DNA of 7,914 nt from an uncultured Dorea sp. (GTDB lineage: Bacteria; Bacillota; Clostridia; Lachnospirales; Lachnospiraceae). The DNA lies in assembly GCA_910584265.1 (NCBI GenBank), contig CAJTZE010000070.1, forward strand, positions 1 to 7,914. Reading direction: 5' to 3'. Shown here one piece after another: positions 5,560-7,914 of this stretch; the first letter of the stretch is position 1; every line of letters begins with the position of its first letter. The notes under the pieces are model-generated. The model was not told where the DNA came from. It did not search any database and saw only the letters and a program-made list of their open reading frames with translations. The translations under genes and the position numbers were made by a program.

Positions 5560-6357
5560 ATGGGAACTTTGGAAGAGTATTATAATAAATTTAATGAGGA
5601 TAAGCGTCTGAACAGCCGTCACGGACAAGTGGAGTTCCTCACATCCATGAGATATATCCATAAGTATCTGAAGGAGATTTCGGACAGGACAGGCAGGGAG
5701 AAATCCCGGATCCGGATTCTGGATATCGGTGCCGGAACGGGGCGCTACAGTATTGCTTTGGCGGAGGAAGGATACGATGTGTCGGCAGTAGAGCTGGTGA
5801 AGCATAATCTGGGACGGCTTAAGGCGAAATCCAGCCTTGTAAAGGCATATCAGGGAAATGCCCTGCGGCTGAAACGGTTTGAGGCTGAGGCATTTGATAT
5901 GGTACTGCTGTTTGGACCGCTATATCATCTTCACGGGGAGGCTGAGAAGCGGCAGGCATTTGCAGAGGCACGGCGGGTGCTGAAAACCGGAGGCATCCTT
6001 TTGGCGGCTTATATTATGAATGAATTCAGTGTGATCACCTATGCATTTAAGGAACGGCATATCAAAGAAGCGCTTAAGACCGGGATGCTGGATGAGAGCT
6101 TTCACTGTACCAGAACGGCGAATGAGCTGTACAGCATGGTCCGGTTAGAGGATATTGATAAACTGAATGAGGCGTCTGGATTAAAGCGGATCCAGATTAT
6201 TGCGGCAGACGGAGCGGCAAATTACATGAGGCCTTTTTTGAATGCTCTGGATGAAGAAGAATTTAATGTTTTTTTAAAATATCATTTAGCAACCTGTGAA
6301 CGGATGGATTTGATGGGCGCTTCGGGACATACGGTGGATATCCTGAGAAAAGAATAG
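5560..6357 (+). CDS. Class I SAM-dependent methyltransferase
   Basis: A 265-residue protein with a Rossmann methyltransferase domain. Motif I is ILDIGAGTGRYS (Asp55 to Gly61 hold S-adenosylmethionine), followed by an acidic residue, Glu78, at the end of strand 2 for the ribose. GNAL near residue 100 is motif II-like, and LLFGPLYHL near 117-124 is the motif IV region. After the core there is VLKTGGILLAAYI (motif VI-like) and an alpha-helical C-terminal part. The N-terminal EEYYNKFNEDKRL segment is typical of a family common in Lachnospiraceae, annotated only as methyltransferase. The target (small molecule, RNA or protein) cannot be told, and no DNA-methylase motif such as DPPY or NPPY is present. 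Start 5560 was chosen from the ribosome binding site and the mapped promoter. The gene ends with tandem stops TAG TAA. A 60-base gap without a clear terminator separates it from the FAD enzyme, so the two may share a transcript. Confidence 0.85.
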   Translation: MGTLEEYYNKFNEDKRLNSRHGQVEFLTSMRYIHKYLKEISDRTGREKSRIRILDIGAGTGRYSIALAEEGYDVSAVELVKHNLGRLKAKSSLVKAYQGNALRLKRFEAEAFDMVLLFGPLYHLHGEAEKRQAFAEARRVLKTGGILLAAYIMNEFSVITYAFKERHIKEALKTGMLDESFHCTRTANELYSMVRLEDIDKLNEASGLKRIQIIAADGAANYMRPFLNALDEEEFNVFLKYHLATCERMDLMGASGHTVDILRKE

Positions 6358-6417
6358 TAAGTGATGGATGTTGAAATCGGCAGGCATCATTTTAAGAAAT
6401 AGAAGGGAGAAATCAAT

Positions 6418-7791
6418 ATGGATTATGATGTGATTATTATCGGGGCGGGGCCGGGAGGAATTTTCTCGGCTTACGAGCTGGTGAAGCTGAGGCCGGAATT
6501 AAAGATTGCGGTATTGGAGGCGGGAAACAGTCTTGAAAAGAGGAAATGTCCGATTGACGGAAAGAAGATCAAAAGCTGTATCCGCTGTAAGAGCTGCGGG
6601 ATCATGAACGGTTTCGGCGGAGCAGGGGCATTTTCAGATGGAAAATATAATATTACCAACCAATTTGGCGGAACCCTGCATGAATATATTGGGAAAAATG
6701 AGGCGATTGCCCTAATGGAGTACGTAGATGCGATCAACGTTTCCCACGGCGGGGAAGGGACGAAGCTGTACTCTACGGCAAATACGGAAATTAAGAAAAC
6801 CTGTCTGCAGAATGACCTGCATCTTCTGGACGCTTCCGTCCGCCATCTGGGGACAGATATGAATTACATTGTTCTGGAGAATTTATACAATGAATTGAAG
6901 GATAAGGTGACCTTCCATTTCCTGACTCCAGTGGAGAAAGTGGGGAGAAATGGGGACGGATACGAGGTCTATACCAAGAATGCGGTGTATACCTGCGGGA
7001 AATGTGTGATCTCAGCGGGACGGAGCGGCAGTAAGTGGATGGAGGGGGTGTGCAGGGAGCTGGAAATCCCCACCAAATCCAACCGTGTTGATATCGGCGT
7101 GAGGGTAGAGCTTCCGGCGGAGGTATTTGCCCATCTGACAGATGAGCTGTATGAGAGCAAAATCGTATACCGTACAGCCAAGTTTGAGGATCTGGTCAGA
7201 ACCTTCTGCATGAATCCCCGGGGTGTCGTGGTAAATGAAAATACCAATGGAATTGTTACAGTGAACGGACACAGCTATGAGGATCCGGAGCGTCACACGG
7301 AGAATACCAATTTTGCACTGCTGGTATCCAAGCATTTTTCGGAGCCGTTTAAGGACAGCAACGGCTATGGCGAGAGCATCGCACGGCTGTCTAATATGCT
7401 GGGCGGAGGCGTCATGGTGCAGCGGTTCGGCGATCTGATCCGGGGAAGGAGAAGCACCCCGTCGAGGATTTCAGAGAGCTATGTGGTGCCGACTCTGGCG
7501 GCAACACCGGGAGATTTGAGCCTTGTCATGCCGAAGCGTATTCTGGACGGTATCATTGAGATGATCTATGCGCTGGATAAGATCGCACCGGGAACGGCCA
7601 ACGATGATACCCTGCTTTACGGCGTGGAGGTGAAATTCTATAATATGGAAGTGGAGATTGACGAAAATCTGGAGACCAGGCACAAGGGACTCTTTGTGAT
7701 CGGGGACTGCAGCGGCGTGACCCATTCCCTTTCCCATGCGTCGGCAAGCGGTATCCATGTGGCAAGATATCTTGCGGAGAGTGCTGTGTGA
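6418..7791 (+). CDS. FAD-dependent dehydrogenase/oxidoreductase (COG2509-like)
   Basis: The 457-residue protein starts with a dinucleotide-binding fold: DVIIIGAGPGGIFSAYEL, with Gly9, Gly11, Gly13 and Gly14, and Glu34 ending strand 2 for FAD ribose. The second FAD motif, GLFVIGDCSGVTHSL, is near the C-terminus with Asp430, followed by the helix SASGIHVARYLA. A cysteine group, Cys44, Cys54, Cys57 and Cys60 (KRKCP then CIRCKSC), lies just before MNGFGGAGAFSDGK. This arrangement is a hallmark of the uncharacterised COG2509 FAD-dependent dehydrogenases and could bind a metal or be redox active. The length is usual and there is no signal peptide or membrane segment, so it should be cytoplasmic. 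Start ATG 6418 has GGGAG 8 bases upstream. The electron acceptor and substrate are unknown, and nothing nearby names a pathway. Class sure, function open. Confidence 0.88.
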   Translation: MDYDVIIIGAGPGGIFSAYELVKLRPELKIAVLEAGNSLEKRKCPIDGKKIKSCIRCKSCGIMNGFGGAGAFSDGKYNITNQFGGTLHEYIGKNEAIALMEYVDAINVSHGGEGTKLYSTANTEIKKTCLQNDLHLLDASVRHLGTDMNYIVLENLYNELKDKVTFHFLTPVEKVGRNGDGYEVYTKNAVYTCGKCVISAGRSGSKWMEGVCRELEIPTKSNRVDIGVRVELPAEVFAHLTDELYESKIVYRTAKFEDLVRTFCMNPRGVVVNENTNGIVTVNGHSYEDPERHTENTNFALLVSKHFSEPFKDSNGYGESIARLSNMLGGGVMVQRFGDLIRGRRSTPSRISESYVVPTLAATPGDLSLVMPKRILDGIIEMIYALDKIAPGTANDDTLLYGVEVKFYNMEVEIDENLETRHKGLFVIGDCSGVTHSLSHASASGIHVARYLAESAV

Positions 7792-7810
7792 ATCTGCCGG
7801 AGGCTCTAAG

Positions 7811-7835
7811 GAAGCGGCGATTTTATCAGCGCTTC
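7811..7835 (+). terminator. Weak hairpin after the FAD enzyme, possible terminator
   Basis: GAAGCG and CGCTTC form a 6-base-pair perfect stem with a 13-base loop, 19 bases after the stop of the FAD enzyme. No U-tract follows, so a role in termination is doubtful. Confidence 0.2.
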
Positions 7836-7836
7836 A

Positions 7837-7865
7837 TAGAAATTTACCGAAAGTTGTGCTATACT
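7837..7865 (+). promoter_or_regulatory. Possible extended -10 promoter for a gene beyond the window
   Basis: TGCTATACT (7857-7865) is an extended -10 element. A poor -35 match, TAGAAA (7837-7842), lies 17 bases before it. The final 120 bases hold no gene, so the promoter, if real, drives something to the right of the window. Confidence 0.4.
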
Positions 7866-7914
7866 CCTGTCTTTGACAGTTAGTAGATTAAAAAATCGCT
7901 GTATCCCTTGTGTT

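Noticed and set aside
5341..5805. 154-codon minus-strand open frame across the divergent promoter region
   Set aside because: It covers both predicted promoters and the methyltransferase start and has no protein-like features.
7817..7899. 8-base inverted repeat GCGATTTT (7817-7824) and AAAATCGC (7892-7899)
   Set aside because: The arms are 67 bases apart, short and AT-rich; it could be chance, and no element ends, target duplication or array accompany it.

Overview
This window looks like chromosomal DNA from a gut-type anaerobic Firmicute, most likely a Lachnospiraceae member (Clostridium cluster XIVa). The grounds are protein flavour (glycyl radical enzyme with its ferredoxin-containing activase, Lachnospiraceae-style PaaI and Ogt sequences), strong GGAGG-type ribosome binding sites, moderate GC in the genes, and TTGCGG/TATACT-type promoters. 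The genus cannot be fixed from sequence alone.

Left edge (1-1059): a zone of gene decay. It begins with the 3' part of an O6-alkylguanine-DNA alkyltransferase (ogt) that keeps the PCHRV active site but has lost its N-terminal half. An AT-rich stretch follows, holding a broken HEPN/MNT (HepT/MntA-like) toxin-antitoxin pair. The MNT gene has a one-base frameshift plus a nonsense codon. The HEPN gene has lost its middle and keeps only its two ends.

Centre (1060-4764): a tight three-gene operon. It encodes a radical-SAM glycyl radical enzyme activase, a 792-residue glycyl radical enzyme that closely resembles trans-4-hydroxy-L-proline dehydratase (HypD), and a PaaI-type hotdog thioesterase. The activase makes the glycyl radical on the large enzyme. 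That enzyme would dehydrate hydroxyproline to pyrroline-5-carboxylate, feeding proline synthesis or Stickland fermentation. The usual partner, pyrroline-5-carboxylate reductase (proC), is not in the window, and the thioesterase has no obvious substrate in this pathway.

Right half (4765-7914): a minus-strand zinc-ribbon NUDIX hydrolase with its own promoter and a probable terminator. It is divergent from a class I SAM methyltransferase, and the two back-to-back promoters share a TTGCGG -35 box. A COG2509-like FAD-dependent dehydrogenase follows the methyltransferase. The window ends in a short noncoding tail with a possible rightward promoter for a gene outside the window. No rRNA, tRNA, CRISPR array or intact mobile element was seen, and there is no gene-free stretch longer than 300 bases.
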